64,000 nucleotides of DNA, taken from positions 2,279,501 through 2,343,500 of the forward strand of contig NZ_JAPDUW010000001.1 of NCBI RefSeq assembly GCF_026015295.1, in the 5' to 3' direction. The first letter of the stretch is position 1. The number at the start of each line of letters is the position of its first letter. The position numbers and the translations under genes are program-made. This document shows, one piece after another, positions 28,101-36,580 of the stretch. Origin of the DNA: Segatella copri. Lineage in GTDB: Bacteria; Bacteroidota; Bacteroidia; Bacteroidales; Bacteroidaceae. Under the pieces are notes generated by a model. It had not been told where the DNA came from, did no database searches, and saw only the letters and a list, made by a program, of their open reading frames with translations.

Positions 28101-31100
28101 TTGGCAGCCCAACCGCCCGAATTATTATGTTCCTTGAGTCGGAGTTCGTTTATCCATACCTCACCGCTCTTGATGTCGGCAGAATTGTTTCTCACACCCA
28201 GCATCATGGTCTTCACCTCGCCGAGACTCGGATTACCCACGATGGTAATCTTGTTCTGCGGATGTTCTGCATCCATCATGGAATAAGGAGCGAGATAAGA
28301 AGCCACACCCTGTGCCTTCGCCTTGTTGCGGTTTTTCTTCAATGCCGTAAAGACGCTCAGCGGCACATCGAGCATATTCTCCTCAGGCCATACCGCCTTA
28401 CAGTCGGCTAGCACATAGCGGTTGTAGTTGGAGCGTGGCTCGGTGAGCTTCAGAGGGATTTCATACTCGTAGTAATTGTTCTTATAATCGCTACCCAGAC
28501 GGATGAAGACTGAGAGATCACCATCCTGCAGACGGGTGGTATTCTGCTCCAGAGCATTGGCATGGGCAAACATCTGGATGCGCTTGTACTGGCGCAGATC
28601 AAGGGTAGAATTCTTGTAAACCGCCTTCGCCTCGCCTGTGCTCATATTCTTGACCACCAGACTCAACGCCTGCTCGTTAGCCTCAACCAACTGAGGCTGA
28701 CTAGGATCCTGTTCGCGCTTGATACCCGGAGGCAAGACATAGTTGACCGGTGTCTTCTCGCCGTTCTCTTCCAGACTCACGCTGCTTGCGTCGAGGGTTC
28801 CGCCACTGGCTGCGCCGAGCGGCTGATCATAGGTACGCCACTTGCCCATCACGAGGTCGAAGGTACCGAAACGCAGCACGATAGGTTTCTTGAAACCGGT
28901 GAGGAACATACGCATGAAGCGGATGCTGGAGAAATCGTTGATGTTGCCCTGACGGCTCTCAAACTCATCGATAGGTATGCGGAACTGATACCAGGTAACG
29001 GTAGACTTGGTATTATCACGCCAGGTCTGGCTGTATTCACGCTTATCTACAATATGATTGTTACCCACCACGAGATCTTCCGGACGGATGCTGACACGAT
29101 ACTGGAAGTATTTCTCATATTCGTTGAGCGTATAATCCTGGTTGATATCCTCGACATCCGGCGTTGACTTATAAGAAGTATCATAGCTCTCAGAACGGCT
29201 GTCGCTGTCAGGCGAGTTGCCCTGAGGATTGTTGATATACTTATATCTCTGCAGGATTGGAGCACGCATCTCATCCCAGTCGGAACCGCGGAAATAGTGG
29301 TAGTCATCACGTGCCGGATCGGCAAAGATACTGTCGAACACCGCCTGGTTCACCTTGCCCTGAATCTGGTCGAGATAAGCACTCTTGTAGAATTCCTGCT
29401 CCTCGGCATCAGTCAGTCCGTTGAAACCCACATCCTGCAAGGCTCTGCTGCCACTGGTGGTAGCAAAGGCATAGGTCACAGTGCTCTGGGTAGGAATCTT
29501 ACCCCACTGGGTATAGGTGTAGCTCTTGCTGCCATCTACCGGCATGCCACTCTCATAGAATTTCTTGCCATCACGCAGGATATCCTCGCTCACCTCGCCC
29601 AGGTTGATGTAGAAATCGCCACCGTAATCGGCAGCATCAGCCTCTTCGCGGGAATAGATGAACGGATCGAGCATCCAAAACTCGATGTATTCGATGTTTG
29701 CCTGCTCGAAATCGTTGGTATCCAGCTTACGCATCATTCCGCCCCAGTTGCGCTGCGGATTCTGCAGGGTTCCGTCTGCCTGCAAATCTGTTACATTGAA
29801 GTTGTATGGTCCCGGCTCACTTGGATAGTAGGCCAGATTGAGTACATTCAGGGTATTGGTAGCGCCCTGATAACTGCTCTGGTCGCGCAATGGGAAGAGC
29901 TCCTTGGTATAGACCTCGCGGACATAATGGTTACTCAACTGCTTAAGGTCGCCCTTGATATGTCCCGGAGTGAGCGAACTTCCACGGCGGGTGAACAGCG
30001 GATCGATGGTATACCAGGCTAGGCGCGAACGGTGGAAGCCGCTGCTCAGACCGGTCTTATCGCTGTAATCGTCCTTGAAATTGAGCGAAGGCACACTGGA
30101 TATAAACCAGGAGGTAGGAGTAGTTACATCGATGGTAGTCTTCGTACCCTCGAAGTCATCGATATAAGATGCATTGTCCTGTGTGCCGCCTGCCTCACCG
30201 GCAATAAGCTGGGCAAATTCTCCTGTAAAGGATATCTGCGATGGCTGGGTGAGGTGCAGGAATGGTATCTTGTCAAGCACATTGGTGAGCCACTGACTCT
30301 CCTTGCGCCAGTTGAGATTGATGCCCCAAAGGGTGTTCTTCAGCGGTTCGGAGCCCAAGGATACCTTGGTGGTAAGCGCCTGTTCGGAGAGGTGCTGGAT
30401 AGTACCGCTCAACTGGAAGTTCTTGGTAAAATCATACTCCCAGTTCAGTCCGAACATCGTTTTTCGGGTTTGTCCGAAATCGGTATTACTCTCCAGAGAA
30501 ACGTTGACAGCCGTACCGGCATCGATGATGCTCTGGTTCAGGATGGTCACCTCGCCGGCACTGTAATCTACCGAATAGTCGGTGCCCTCTTTCAGGGTGA
30601 TACCGCCTGCCGTAACGACCACCGAGCCCTGTGGCACATTGTAGGCATCGAGCGAGATGACATTGGCTGCAGAGCCCTTGAACTGTCCCACAATCTGATA
30701 CTTGTTCTTTTCGGCTATCTGCTTGGCTATGGTCTTCGTACTGTCATAAAGTTCGGTAAAGGCATACTTTTCAGCCTTGTCGGCAGCCACGCCCCGCTTG
30801 ACCAGATAATCACGCATATAACTGCCGAAAGGCTCTGCCTTCGGAATGAACACGCGTCCATTAGAGATGGTATAGCCTTCTACATAATCGAAATATCCAT
30901 TGCTGTGTGCCTTGTTGTTGTTATCCAGACGGTCGGCGCCAAGCACACGGATGATTGGCTGCTCCTTCACCTGCTGCTCAGGGATATAACTGAGATATAC
31001 ACCGGTGGTATCGCTCTGGTATTTTACATCCAGGCGGAACTTCTCCTTCTCTACGGTAGAAGCCAGATAATAAACGTTCTTCATCATCAACCCCCAGTTG

Positions 31101-32656
31101 CCCTGTCGCGGATTGTTACTGGTATTCTTGAGCGATTTCACGAAGAGTGCCTGCTTGGTATCACTGAGATCGGATGCAAACTCACCCACCTGATAGGTAA
31201 CGCCTCCCGATGTATACTCATAAGCTACGGCAAGTACCTGGTCGGTCTGCAGACTGGTTTTCAATGAGATATAACCCAATGCAGTATTGACCGTATACTC
31301 TGAAGAATTGAGCAAACGGGCACTCTCCAGCTTCTCATAATCGGCTCCGCCAACCAGTCCGCCTCCATCGAGAGTGGTTGCAGCCTGGTCGATGTCACGG
31401 GCAGCAGCATACTGTCCTGTCATCGCCGCATACTCAGTATTCGCCTGGTTAGAAGGCACCTGTCCGCTCGCCGCCCACATCGGGTTGCTCAGTTTCTGGT
31501 TCTCGCCCAGGTCGGTCAGGGCTACGATGTTTCGGGTATTGGTGGTATTGCCGGTTTTGTTGGTAACCCACACCTCCACACGGTTGATGGTGATGCCCGT
31601 GGTGAGATTAGGAAGTTTCTGCATCCAGGCATCATAATGATTTCTGAAATACTGGGAGAGGAAGAAGTGGCGGTTCTCCTCATAATCGGCTACATTCAGT
31701 TCGAAAGGAGTGAGCTGCACACCGCCCCTGGTAGATACGCTCTTCGATGCACTTTTCTTCTGCGAAGCTACCATCTGCAGCTTGAGTTTGCCAAACTGCA
31801 TATCGGTTCTAACACCAAACAGACTGCTGGCGCCTTTGATGAGCGAAGAGTTGGAAGGGAAGGAGACATTGCCCGCTTCAACGAGTTTGATGATTTCATC
31901 TTCCTTGCCGTCGTACTTCAGTTTCATGTTCTGTGCATCGAAATCGAAGGTGGCATCGGTGTTGTAATTCAGGTTCATGTTCACCTTATCGCCCACCTTT
32001 CCGTTGACGTTGAGGTTGATTTTCTCATCAAAATCCATCATCGTCGTCTTTCGGTTGCGGATAGGCAACGAAGGATTGTCGATGTTTTTCTTGTTGATAC
32101 CGAACTTGAGTTCGGCAGAACCCTGAGTCTTCACTCTGATGCCACCAGGACCGAAGATTTTCTCGGCAGGTCCCAAGTCGAAGTGCATATCTGAGAAATC
32201 GAACTTCTCCTTGCCTTTTGCCTGGAAGATTTCATCGTTCTGCTTGCGGAAGTAGCTGTTGCGCTGCTGCTGTTCGGTCCATGCAAGATACTCTTTCGGA
32301 GTGAGCATGATAGGAGCCGAAAGCCAGGTTGACCCCATGCGGTTGCCGATGATATAGCGGTCGATGGTATCGTTGTAGACTACCTGATATTGCAGATTAT
32401 CAGGACGTTTCAGGTCGAGCGGACTCTGATAGAGGTCGCTCAGGGAGTAAGGTTGGGTGCGCTGAATCTGCCAGCGGGTATGCAGCAGCGAATCGGGAAT
32501 GGTATCTTCATCGAGCTGCACGGGCTGGGCTGTGCTGGTATGGGTTTTCTTTTTATCGTCCTGAAGTTGAGGCAAAGCTATCGCATAGCCGAAGGTTGCC
32601 ACCATCAGCCAAGCCAATAGAAAAGATATGAATCTTTGCTTCTGTTTCATCGACAA
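25112..32656 (-). CDS. sprA: SprA/Sov, outer-membrane translocon of the type 9 secretion system
   Basis: A very large protein (2514 residues) with N-terminal signal segment (about 7-29) and an almost entirely beta-rich body, matching SprA/Sov, the giant barrel through which T9SS cargo crosses the outer membrane. Seen: the family-type N-terminal FDFSDMHFDLGPAEKIFGPG, repeated INLNVNGKVGDKVNMNLNYN strands, SYIDDFEGTKTTIDVTTPTS near residue 840, and a C-terminal strand ending FGLSIKFSLTR. A lysine-rich stretch (about 1910-1945, KKLEKKKKKQEAKEQ) lies between barrel strands. It follows ruvA by 12 nt on the same strand, a conserved arrangement in Bacteroidetes. Other T9SS parts (porV, gldK-N) are not in the window. 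Confidence 0.95.
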   Translation of the reverse strand: MSMKQKQRFISFLLAWLMVATFGYAIALPQLQDDKKKTHTSTAQPVQLDEDTIPDSLLHTRWQIQRTQPYSLSDLYQSPLDLKRPDNLQYQVVYNDTIDRYIIGNRMGSTWLSAPIMLTPKEYLAWTEQQQRNSYFRKQNDEIFQAKGKEKFDFSDMHFDLGPAEKIFGPGGIRVKTQGSAELKFGINKKNIDNPSLPIRNRKTTMMDFDEKINLNVNGKVGDKVNMNLNYNTDATFDFDAQNMKLKYDGKEDEIIKLVEAGNVSFPSNSSLIKGASSLFGVRTDMQFGKLKLQMVASQKKSASKSVSTRGGVQLTPFELNVADYEENRHFFLSQYFRNHYDAWMQKLPNLTTGITINRVEVWVTNKTGNTTNTRNIVALTDLGENQKLSNPMWAASGQVPSNQANTEYAAMTGQYAAARDIDQAATTLDGGGLVGGADYEKLESARLLNSSEYTVNTALGYISLKTSLQTDQVLAVAYEYTSGGVTYQVGEFASDLSDTKQALFVKSLKNTSNNPRQGNWGLMMKNVYYLASTVEKEKFRLDVKYQSDTTGVYLSYIPEQQVKEQPIIRVLGADRLDNNNKAHSNGYFDYVEGYTISNGRVFIPKAEPFGSYMRDYLVKRGVAADKAEKYAFTELYDSTKTIAKQIAEKNKYQIVGQFKGSAANVISLDAYNVPQGSVVVTAGGITLKEGTDYSVDYSAGEVTILNQSIIDAGTAVNVSLESNTDFGQTRKTMFGLNWEYDFTKNFQLSGTIQHLSEQALTTKVSLGSEPLKNTLWGINLNWRKESQWLTNVLDKIPFLHLTQPSQISFTGEFAQLIAGEAGGTQDNASYIDDFEGTKTTIDVTTPTSWFISSVPSLNFKDDYSDKTGLSSGFHRSRLAWYTIDPLFTRRGSSLTPGHIKGDLKQLSNHYVREVYTKELFPLRDQSSYQGATNTLNVLNLAYYPSEPGPYNFNVTDLQADGTLQNPQRNWGGMMRKLDTNDFEQANIEYIEFWMLDPFIYSREEADAADYGGDFYINLGEVSEDILRDGKKFYESGMPVDGSKSYTYTQWGKIPTQSTVTYAFATTSGSRALQDVGFNGLTDAEEQEFYKSAYLDQIQGKVNQAVFDSIFADPARDDYHYFRGSDWDEMRAPILQRYKYINNPQGNSPDSDSRSESYDTSYKSTPDVEDINQDYTLNEYEKYFQYRVSIRPEDLVVGNNHIVDKREYSQTWRDNTKSTVTWYQFRIPIDEFESRQGNINDFSSIRFMRMFLTGFKKPIVLRFGTFDLVMGKWRTYDQPLGAASGGTLDASSVSLEENGEKTPVNYVLPPGIKREQDPSQPQLVEANEQALSLVVKNMSTGEAKAVYKNSTLDLRQYKRIQMFAHANALEQNTTRLQDGDLSVFIRLGSDYKNNYYEYEIPLKLTEPRSNYNRYVLADCKAVWPEENMLDVPLSVFTALKKNRNKAKAQGVASYLAPYSMMDAEHPQNKITIVGNPSLGEVKTMMLGVRNNSADIKSGEVWINELRLKEHNNSGGWAANANLNVQLSDLGSVNATGRYISEGFGGLEDGVASRTTDNYGTYSVTTSLEMGKFFPDKAKVSIPLYYSITKEKTTPKYNPLDTDMELKDALDAAGSKHERDSIENIAATKITQTNFSISNARVGIATKRHPMPYDPANFSFTYSHQHQYTTGETTMYERKDNWRGALDYSWSPVYKAWEPFKRLKNKSKWLDILKRFGLNWLPQNIAFNTEMTRDYYELQERDMETLMSGAAGVDSKLPLTFSEQFLWNREFSINWDLTKNLHMNFQSATHAQIEEPYTPVNKDLYADQYHAWKDSVWTSIRHWGAPLDYSQNFQASYKVPLNLLPVFDWVNSDASYNANYSWERGTEDEEGNSYGNTINTQRELTLNGNFNLVKLYNHVPFLKKVNDKFDRTQSRAQMQRKKLEKKKKKQEAKEQAADPKKALPKNKRAFEREITLLPDTTFKIRHGKNTKRLIVNAKTEDGKVFPLKYKKVDNNQIRIISKVDTAMKVKLSVLAKEPLDDKKWYKGLQLASRLAMMVRNVSINYRSSYQLTLPGFLPSVGDAFGQKKVGQMAPGLDFAFGMVGDDYIEKARNNDWLLCNDSIATPATTSRTDNLTLRATLEPVKDFKIDLSATRTKTTQKSIQYMYEGTPTTQSGAFQMTTISLGSAFEGMGNANSGYRSKTFEKFVNSLAGFRDRVEAQYAGTVYPAGSALAGGKFDASRTPVNQYSSDVMIPAFLKAYTSMGGNSLSVFPALSRMLPNWTIRYSGLGRLPWFNEHFKSININHSYKSVFAVGSYNSYSTFQEYMNGLGFVSDATTGNPSPSSMFNISQVSINESFSPLLGMDVTFNNNMTVKAEYRQTRVLNLSMTSVQLNEALSKDWVIGMGYRINNFDVFGWGAKASRSKSKGGNKNAANKNASTTKTVQNGTNHDLNLRLDFSFRKQAAIVRDIASMVSSASSGNNALKLSFSADYTFSKLLTMSFYYDRQTNTPLLSSSSYPTTTQDFGLSIKFSLTR

Positions 32657-32668
32657 AAAACTCCTAAC

Positions 32669-33283
32669 TTATTTGATTTGCTTCAATGCCAGTTTCACAA
32701 CCTGTTCTACCGGGAGATCAGGCTGTGCCTTGAGGATATCTACTACTACCTTGGCAGATGGTGCCGGCGAGAAGCCGAGCATGGTGAGGGCGCTTACCGC
32801 CTCATCCTTTACGTCATTGTTCACCATCACCACATTGCCTCCGCTGGCTGGCAGTTCGTCAGCGATGCCGAGGCTCACGATTTTATCTTTCAGGTCGATG
32901 ATGATTCGCTGTGCTGTCTTCAGTCCGATACCCTTCACGGTTTTCAGCACCTTGTCGTTACCAGTAGAGATGATTTCGCAGAGTTCGCGTGGCGAGAGTG
33001 AAGAGAGAATCATACGGGCTGTATTTCCGCCTACTCCTGAAACGGTGATGAGGAGGCGGTAGAGTTCACGTTCCTGTTTGGTAGCAAAGCCGAAAAGGGT
33101 GAAAGAGTCATCTCTTCCACCAGCCACCAGCACTTCGTGAACATAGAGTTTCACTTCCTGTTTGCCCTGAATGGCAGTATATGTATTGAGCGATATATTG
33201 AGTCCGTAGCCCACCCCCGCAGTCTCAACAACAGCCAGCGCAGGTGTCAGCTCTGTCAGATCGCCATGAATATATTCTATCAT
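32669..33283 (-). CDS. ruvA: Holliday junction DNA helicase subunit RuvA
   Basis: A 204-residue junction-binding protein that works with RuvB in branch migration. OB-fold N-terminus [20 protein letters not shown], two helix-hairpin-helix motifs ([18 protein letters not shown] and [19 protein letters not shown]), and the C-terminal RuvB-binding domain ([20 protein letters not shown]). It is first gene of the ruvA-sprA pair. Confidence 0.97.
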   Translation of the reverse strand: MIEYIHGDLTELTPALAVVETAGVGYGLNISLNTYTAIQGKQEVKLYVHEVLVAGGRDDSFTLFGFATKQERELYRLLITVSGVGGNTARMILSSLSPRELCEIISTGNDKVLKTVKGIGLKTAQRIIIDLKDKIVSLGIADELPASGGNVVMVNNDVKDEAVSALTMLGFSPAPSAKVVVDILKAQPDLPVEQVVKLALKQIK

Positions 33284-33357
33284 TTTCTTTTTCTCCTAAT
33301 TAAATTAATATATTAATAACGTGCGAAGGGCGGGATTATTGTAATAGAGTTCCATAA

Positions 33358-33443
33358 AATTACGTCCCGACGTAGCATGTCATACGTCCCGACGCAGAGC
33401 CAGAGACGTCGGGACGCAGCAAAAGCTACGTCAGGACGTAATT
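33358..33443. repeat. nested double inverted repeat (REP-like element)
   Basis: Outer arms AATTACGTCCCGACGTAGC (33358-33376) and GCTACGTCAGGACGTAATT (33425-33443) are inverse copies with one mismatch in 19. Inside, CGTCCCGACG (33385-33394) pairs perfectly with CGTCGGGACG (33407-33416). All arms share the word ACGTCCCGACG. It is GC-rich against an AT-rich intergenic background between ruvA and ddh. The rest of 33284-33734 has no supported gene. Confidence 0.8.
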
Positions 33444-33636
33444 CAAAGCACATCGGGAGGTATCGGAAAGGGGATGTATGATGTTTCGCAACAAAATAAC
33501 GAAACTGTAAGGCTCTTGCTACAGAAACCTTACAAATCTCCGCTTATTCATACCTAAAAACTATGATTTTACTACTTTTTGCAACTTTTATGAGTTAAAA
33601 TTCTATTAAAACGTCACGTATTTCAAGAAAAAGCTA

Positions 33637-33644
33637 TACTTTTG
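33637..33644 (+). promoter_or_regulatory. ddh promoter -7 box
   Basis: TACTTTTG followed by CAACCGG, about 90 nt before the ddh ATG. The -33 box is not clear. Confidence 0.6.
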
Positions 33645-33734
33645 CAACCGGAAATAGAATGAAGAGCGGAAAACATATCCGTTGGATGACTAAACCGCAA
33701 GAAATAAAAACAACAAAATAAAAGAAATAAGACA

Positions 33735-34634
33735 ATGAAGAAATTTAGAGCAGCCGTAGTAGGATACGGCAACATCGGTAAGTTTACTGTTGAGGCACTC
33801 GAAGCAGCTCCTGACTTTGAGATTGCAGGTATTGTACGTCGCCAGGGTGCCAAGGACAAACCAGCTGAGTTGGCAAACTATGAAGTAGTAGATGACATCA
33901 CCAAGTTGAAGGATGTAGATGTTGCTATCCTCGCAACCCCTACCCGCTCTTGCCCTGAGTATGCAGAGAAGATCGTTGCTCTCGGTATCAACACCGTAGA
34001 CAGCTTCGATATCCACACCAGTATCCTCGACTATCGTACCAAGCAGATGGAAAACTGCAAGAAGGCTGGCAAGGTAAGCGTTATCTCTGCTGGTTGGGAC
34101 CCAGGTTCTGATTCTATCGTACGTGTTCTGATGGAGAGCCTTGCTCCTAAGGGTTTGACATATACCAACTTCGGTCCTGGTATGAGTATGGGTCACTCAG
34201 TTTGTGTTCGTAGCAAGAAGGGCGTAAAGGAAGCACTCTCTGTAACCATCCCATTGGGTGAGGGTATCCACCGCCGTATGGTATACGTAGAGTTGGAAGA
34301 AGGTGCCAAGCTTGAGGATGTAACAGCCGAAATCAAGGCCGATCCATACTTTGCTCACGATGAGACCCACGTATTTGCCGTAGCATCTGTAGATGATGTA
34401 AAGGATATGGGTCATGGTGTGAACCTCGTTCGCAAGGGTGTATCAGGCAAGACCCAGAACCAGCGTTTCGAGTTCAACATGAGCATCAACAACCCAGCCC
34501 TCACCGCTCAGGTATTGGTTAACGTGGCTCGTGCTTCATTCCGTCTGCAGCCAGGTTGCTACACCATGCCAGAGATTCCAGTTATCGATATGTTGCCAGG
34601 AACCCGTGAGGAAATCGTTGCAACACTCGTATAA
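33735..34634 (+). CDS. ddh: meso-diaminopimelate dehydrogenase
   Basis: NADPH-dependent one-step synthesis of meso-diaminopimelate from tetrahydrodipicolinate and ammonia. It has 299 residues. Rossmann motif VVGYGNIGKFTVEAL at the N-terminus, ATPTRSCPEYAEKI, the substrate-site segments DSFDIHTSILDY and ISAGWDPGSDSIVR, TNFGPGMSMGHSV and the closing MPEIPVIDMLPGT. It is a single-gene unit with a repeat tract and strong terminator after it. Together with dapL-dapF (6930-9162) it gives a second route to the same product, favoured when ammonia is plentiful because the enzyme uses free ammonia. Confidence 0.95.
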   Translation: MKKFRAAVVGYGNIGKFTVEALEAAPDFEIAGIVRRQGAKDKPAELANYEVVDDITKLKDVDVAILATPTRSCPEYAEKIVALGINTVDSFDIHTSILDYRTKQMENCKKAGKVSVISAGWDPGSDSIVRVLMESLAPKGLTYTNFGPGMSMGHSVCVRSKKGVKEALSVTIPLGEGIHRRMVYVELEEGAKLEDVTAEIKADPYFAHDETHVFAVASVDDVKDMGHGVNLVRKGVSGKTQNQRFEFNMSINNPALTAQVLVNVARASFRLQPGCYTMPEIPVIDMLPGTREEIVATLV

Positions 34635-34640
34635 TTGGGA

Positions 34641-34675
34641 GTGAAGAACGAAGAGTGAAGAGTGAAGAATTCACT
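34641..34675. repeat. GTGAAGA tract after ddh stop
   Basis: GTGAAGA/GAGTGAA words repeated four times, starting 7 nt past the ddh stop. Confidence 0.65.
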
Positions 34676-34694
34676 TGCATCACTATAATAAAAC

Positions 34695-34730
34695 GGCTCG
34701 CAAGAAGTTTCGAATTCTTGCGAGCCTTTT
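34695..34730 (+). terminator. terminator of ddh
   Basis: 12-bp stem GGCTCGCAAGAA/TTCTTGCGAGCC with an 8-nt loop, followed by TTTTCTATT. It also faces the convergent ATPase gene. Confidence 0.88.
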
Positions 34731-34748
34731 CTATTCAACTAAAACCAC

Positions 34749-36101
34749 TTATAATAACCCTGTCATATACAATGGCAAATAAGTAATCCCCTCCTCAACT
34801 TTCAAATCAGCAGTATGCAAAACATACGGGGTTGCCAGATAGCTACCATATTTAGCGATGCACTTTTTGAGAGAAGTGAGCGTGTATCTATTAGTAGACT
34901 TCACTTCTATCGGTGAAATATTATGCTTTGACGTTATTGTATCTTTGGCTATCAGGAAATCCAGTTCCATCCTTTCCTGGGCATTCTCCTTACTATATTT
35001 GGAAAAGAAATACAGCTTATGCCCTGCCGAACGTAACATCTGAGCAACTATATTCTCAACTATCATTCCGCCATTGAACTCCAGCTTATCTATCAGAAGC
35101 TTGTTATATAAGTTTTCCGACACTATCGTATTTTCATTGAAAGCATGACTGATGAGCAACCCCGTATCAGCCATATAGCATTTCAATGTCGTATCATCGG
35201 TATTCATGCCAAGACCGATGCTTGGCTCTGTCGTATTATAGGCCATATTGACTATCATGGCATCTGACAGCCAAAAGAATGCCGTTTCATAATCTCGCAT
35301 TCTCGCCCCTTCGGTGAGTGCCTTCAACATAAATTTCTTCTCATGTTTTTGAAGCTGAGAAGGAATAGTATCAAAAATCTGAGTAACTTTAAATACATAA
35401 GTTGACGCATACTTCTGGATATCATTACGATATAAAGTAAGAATTTGGCGTTTCACACGATCCACCTTATTGAAATCTCTGGTTTCTACAAATTTAGCTA
35501 CAGCCTGCGGCATTCCTCCAACAATGAGATACTGTCTGAAATAGTCCATTGCCATGCGATGCATCATTTGTCCCATCTCATGCCTTTTCTGAAAGTTCAT
35601 TCGTATAAGCGGCATCAGGGTTTCATTGTTCAGTGCCCACAAGAATTCCTCGAAATCCATAGGATACATCAATATTTCTTCCTCCTCAGAAGGAATCATG
35701 ATATTCTCTACGTTCTTTTTGATAGAAACGAGCGAACCAGTCTCGATATAATCGTAACGACCATCTTCAACCAGATACTTGATAGCTGTACGAGCCCGGG
35801 GATACAATTGCACCTCATCAAAGATTATAACCGAATTTCTTGGATATAGAGGTGTATTGGTGAAACTGCTTAAATACATAAAGAACGTATCCAAGTCATC
35901 CAGATAGGTTTCGAACAAGGATTTTATGTCCTTTCCTATTTTATTGAAATCAAGTAAAATATAACTCTTGTATTCTTTTTGAGCGAATTCCTTTACGATA
36001 TAGCTCTTTCCTACACGACGGGCACCATTGATGAGAACAGCACTTTCTCCGTTCTGTTCTTCTTTCCATTTCTTTAGCTGCTCATATACTTTTCTTCTCA
36101 T
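34749..36101 (-). CDS. AAA ATPase with DUF4143 domain
   Basis: A 450-residue protein. The N-terminal AAA_14 ATPase has Walker A GARRVGKS (about 27-34), Walker B SVIIFDEVQLYPRA and a following sensor-like segment YDYIETGSLVSIKKN. The C-terminal DUF4143 domain (from about 220) ends with EVKSTNRYTLTSLKKCIAKY, a nuclease-fold-like pattern (E-x-K with the upstream acidic MELDFLIA). This group is widespread in gut Bacteroidetes with no established function; some authors link it to mobile elements or defence. The start codon lies 5 bp from a phased repeat array that also covers its promoter, suggesting autoregulation. Confidence 0.88.
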   Translation of the reverse strand: MRRKVYEQLKKWKEEQNGESAVLINGARRVGKSYIVKEFAQKEYKSYILLDFNKIGKDIKSLFETYLDDLDTFFMYLSSFTNTPLYPRNSVIIFDEVQLYPRARTAIKYLVEDGRYDYIETGSLVSIKKNVENIMIPSEEEEILMYPMDFEEFLWALNNETLMPLIRMNFQKRHEMGQMMHRMAMDYFRQYLIVGGMPQAVAKFVETRDFNKVDRVKRQILTLYRNDIQKYASTYVFKVTQIFDTIPSQLQKHEKKFMLKALTEGARMRDYETAFFWLSDAMIVNMAYNTTEPSIGLGMNTDDTTLKCYMADTGLLISHAFNENTIVSENLYNKLLIDKLEFNGGMIVENIVAQMLRSAGHKLYFFSKYSKENAQERMELDFLIAKDTITSKHNISPIEVKSTNRYTLTSLKKCIAKYGSYLATPYVLHTADLKVEEGITYLPLYMTGLL

Positions 36102-36105
36102 AATT

Positions 36106-36223
36106 TACACCTATCCTAGATTAATTTTATCGGAAAAACACACCTATCCGCGATTAACATTTCTCAGTTTTTACACCTATCCGCGATTATCAGATGATGC
36201 AAATATACACATATCCGCGATTA
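36106..36223 (-). repeat. four phased 18-bp direct repeats upstream of the DUF4143 ATPase
   Basis: Units at 36106-36123, 36139-36156, 36172-36189 and 36206-36223, consensus TACACCTATCCGCGATTA; starts are 33, 33 and 34 bp apart (about three helix turns) with unrelated spacers. The first differs at CCTAGATTA, the last at ACATAT. The fourth lies between the -33 and -7 boxes of the ATPase promoter; the others are in the leader. Confidence 0.85.
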
Positions 36224-36231
36224 TCTCCAAG
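36200..36231 (-). promoter_or_regulatory. promoter of DUF4143 ATPase
   Basis: Minus strand CTTG (36231-36228), 20 nt, TATATTTG (36207-36200) followed by C. The spacer is occupied by one copy of the phased repeat. Confidence 0.65.
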
Positions 36232-36420
36232 AAAAAGCCAGTTTTTTAATATCTTTTAATTTTAAGAATAAGATGATAACGATACGCAAGATCATAATAT
36301 TGGTAATAGTATAAACATCATGCTTTAATTCCATAGATGCTTTGTTTTATAATCCATTGCAAGCATGTGAATTAGCTACAGAAGCCGTATCTATCGGCAT
36401 GAAGAAGCAGATCTATCCAA

Positions 36421-36508
36421 TAGTCGGCAGCCGCCAGCAAGGTTGCTGGCATATGGCAGCAACATTGTCGGCATATGGCAGCAAGATTGCTGGCAGCAGC
36501 CGGCAACC
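36421..36508. repeat. four tandem 22-bp units, GC-rich
   Basis: Head-to-tail units start at 36421, 36443, 36465 and 36487; the best conserved read TTGCTGGCATATGGCAGCAA plus CA. Each unit is itself a near-palindrome (TTGCTGnCATATGnCAGCAA). 22 bp is not a multiple of three, so it is not a coding repeat. It lies between the cysteine desulfidase-like gene and the ATPase promoter; the rest of 36232-36580 shows no gene. Confidence 0.75.
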
Positions 36509-36580
36509 ATACGAAACTATATTTAAAAGGTAAACAATATAGGTTTCTAAGACTATTTAAATAACTTATCAAAAGCTATA

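Noticed and set aside
25370..32194. Long plus-strand frames opposite sprA (for example 26762-27685, 30032-31267)
   Set aside because: They are antisense by-products of codon bias in sprA, with no promoter, recognisable motif or ribosome site.
36106..36223. The four phased repeats as a mini CRISPR array
   Set aside because: Units of 18 bp with 15-16-bp gaps are too short for repeat and spacer, and the array overlaps a promoter; an operator is more likely.
36342..36572. Small frames over the 22-bp repeats (36342-36533 plus, 36372-36572 minus)
   Set aside because: The repeat period is not a multiple of three and the frames have no ribosome site or family match.
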